Below are positions 6,767 to 7,383 of a DNA stretch of 7,383 bases, one piece after another; position 1 is the first letter of the stretch; each line of letters begins with the position of its first letter. The DNA is taken from positions 1 through 7,383 of the forward strand of contig JBDTVG010000285.1 in NCBI GenBank assembly GCA_040007395.1, read 5' to 3'. The notes below the pieces were generated by a model that worked only from the letters and a program-made list of their open reading frames with translations, made no database searches and was not told where the DNA came from. The position numbers and the translations under genes are program-made. Source of the stretch: DATGFK01 sp040007395 (GTDB taxonomy: Bacteria; Chloroflexota; Anaerolineae; Aggregatilineales; UBA2796).

Positions 6767-6810
6767 ATACTTTTTTTTCACAATAAGGCAGATGATTTGC
6801 TAATGTTAAG

Positions 6811-6847
6811 TCCCTCTCCATTTTGTGGAGAGGGGCTAGGCGTGAGG
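6811..6847 (-). repeat. Palindromic repeat, copy 2, behind the MutS fragment stop codon
   Basis: CCCTCTCCA (6812-6820) and TGGAGAGGG (6826-6834) form a perfect 9-bp stem with loop TTTTG, followed by GCTAGGCGTGAGG. It ends one base from the TAA of the MutS-like gene and has the same layout and orientation as copy 1 (3694-3728). Loop and central bases differ while the stem is conserved, the pattern expected of an element kept for its structure. No T-run follows on the transcribed strand. Confidence 0.7.
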
Positions 6848-6848
6848 A

Positions 6849-7274
6849 TTACCGCGTTTTTGCTTCGGAAGGTTCATCGACGGGCAAGCCTTCCAACCGC
6901 ATAATCGTGAGAGCGTTGGTTGTTGGGCAGGGGCCATGATGCAGCTTGTAGTCGAAGACCATCCGCCCATCGATGACTTCTTCGCGAAAGTGATCGTTGC
7001 TGATACCGGGCGTTTCATCGGCAAGTTTGGTCAGTTCGAGATCGTGGGTCGAGATTATGCCTAAGCCGTTGCGCCCGACCAGCGCCCGCAGATAAGATCG
7101 ACTGCCGATTAGCCGTTCCTGATTGTTCGTCCCTCTGAAAATCTCATCGATCAGGAAAAATAAGGGCAGTGGATCATCCTGATAGAGCGCGTCCAACAGG
7201 GCTTTGAGTCGCCGCACTTCGCTGTAAAAGTAGGAAAAGCCATCCGTTACCGTGCTTCCGCCCCTGATCTCCAA
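6849..7274 (-). CDS. C-terminal fragment of a MutS-family ATPase, 5' end lost
   Basis: The 141 readable residues are the C-terminal half of a MutS-type ABC ATPase domain (MutS_V, PF00488): 'VTDGFSYFYSEVRRLKALL', Walker B 'LFFLIDE' (residues 38-44), 'GTNNQER' (48-54), the switch motif 'STHDLEL' (75-81), 'HFREEV', 'MVFDYKLHHGPCPTTNALTIMR' in part, and the closing 'GLPV'. This resembles the free-standing MutS-like proteins that are not canonical MutS1 or MutS2. The Walker A loop and the lever and clamp regions are missing. The only start is a TTG at 7274, with an in-frame TGA immediately upstream, and the residues before 'STVTDG' are not MutS-like. So either the gene is broken by a rearrangement or the sequence is a mis-join near 7255-7285. 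As it stands it cannot bind ATP normally. The stop lies 137 bp upstream of the SBBP ATG. Confidence 0.8.
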   Translation of the reverse strand: MEIRGGSTVTDGFSYFYSEVRRLKALLDALYQDDPLPLFFLIDEIFRGTNNQERLIGSRSYLRALVGRNGLGIISTHDLELTKLADETPGISNDHFREEVIDGRMVFDYKLHHGPCPTTNALTIMRLEGLPVDEPSEAKTR

Positions 7275-7383
7275 TCAGGCGGAAGAATCATTCAAGTGGC
7301 TCGCACTTTTCGTTCTCGCTCTGTTCACCGGCATCGTGGGATATTTCCTGATCGCCAAGCGCCTGCTCGGAAGCCTCCTGATT
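7234..7383 (+). CDS. Possible partial gene with a membrane helix, running off the right edge
   Basis: From about 7252 (a possible GTG) to the window end one plus-strand frame is open and reads as a hydrophilic stretch 'SNQAEESFK' followed by 'WLALFVLALFTGIVGYFLIA' and 'KRLLG', which looks like a single transmembrane helix with a basic flank. Third positions are GC-rich, as in coding DNA. The frame is closed by TAA and TAG at 7225-7233. I see no Shine-Dalgarno site for it, and its first part overlaps the MutS fragment. It may be part of a longer gene joined here artificially. The family is not recognisable. Confidence 0.35.
7255..7285. repeat. Imperfect inverted repeat at the point where MutS homology ends
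   Basis: CTTCCGCCCCTGAT (7255-7268) pairs with ATCAGGCGGAAG (7274-7285) over 12 bp with a 2-nt bulge in the left arm and a 5-nt loop (CTCCA). The position coincides with the loss of MutS reading and the start of plus-strand coding character. It could be a terminator between convergent units, a rearrangement hotspot, or the signature of a fold-back chimera. Confidence 0.6.

Overview
The window carries four protein-coding units, all on the minus strand, and reads like a fragment of a chromosome or metagenome-derived contig from a free-living bacterium. A member of the Chloroflexota is my best guess. That guess rests on a large secreted SBBP-propeller protein with a tail of 'FRPSNGLIYLKN'-type repeats, a free-standing MutS-like ATPase, and short GGAGAGGGG palindromes followed by GTGAG just behind stop codons. 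It is inference from style, not from a marker gene.

Layout from left to right (each gene reads right to left). 41-943 is a small DUF4062-domain protein of visibly lower G+C than its neighbours, with its own promoter-like sequence and a palindrome at its 5' end. 944-1096 is intergenic and holds a 13-bp hairpin. 1097-3571 is a complete Cu(I)-exporting P1B-type ATPase (CopA), with one normal and one degenerate metal-binding domain. 3572-3735 is intergenic, with the copA leader and one GGAGAGGGG palindrome. 3736-6711 is a 991-residue secreted protein with an N-terminal globular domain, exactly seven SBBP repeats (one seven-bladed propeller) and five FG-GAP/VCBS-like repeats. 6712-6848 is an AT-rich promoter region plus the second palindrome. 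6849-7274 is the C-terminal part of a MutS-family ATPase; its homology stops abruptly at an imperfect inverted repeat (7255-7285). Beyond that, to the window edge, the sequence looks coding on the opposite strand (a membrane helix).

The genes do not form an obvious pathway. Each complete gene has its own ribosome-binding site and 137-165 bp of upstream spacing, so they are probably separate transcription units: copper detoxification, an exported repeat protein, a possible signalling or defence adaptor, and a DNA-transaction ATPase fragment. No copper regulator (CsoR, CueR, CopY) or copper chaperone gene is next to copA here.

No rRNA, tRNA, CRISPR array, transposase or phage gene was seen. 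I found no convincing complete new multi-gene system. The points most worth a second look are the right-end junction, the stand-alone DUF4062 protein with an unrecognised C-terminal domain, recent copying among propeller blades, and the paired 3'-end palindromes.
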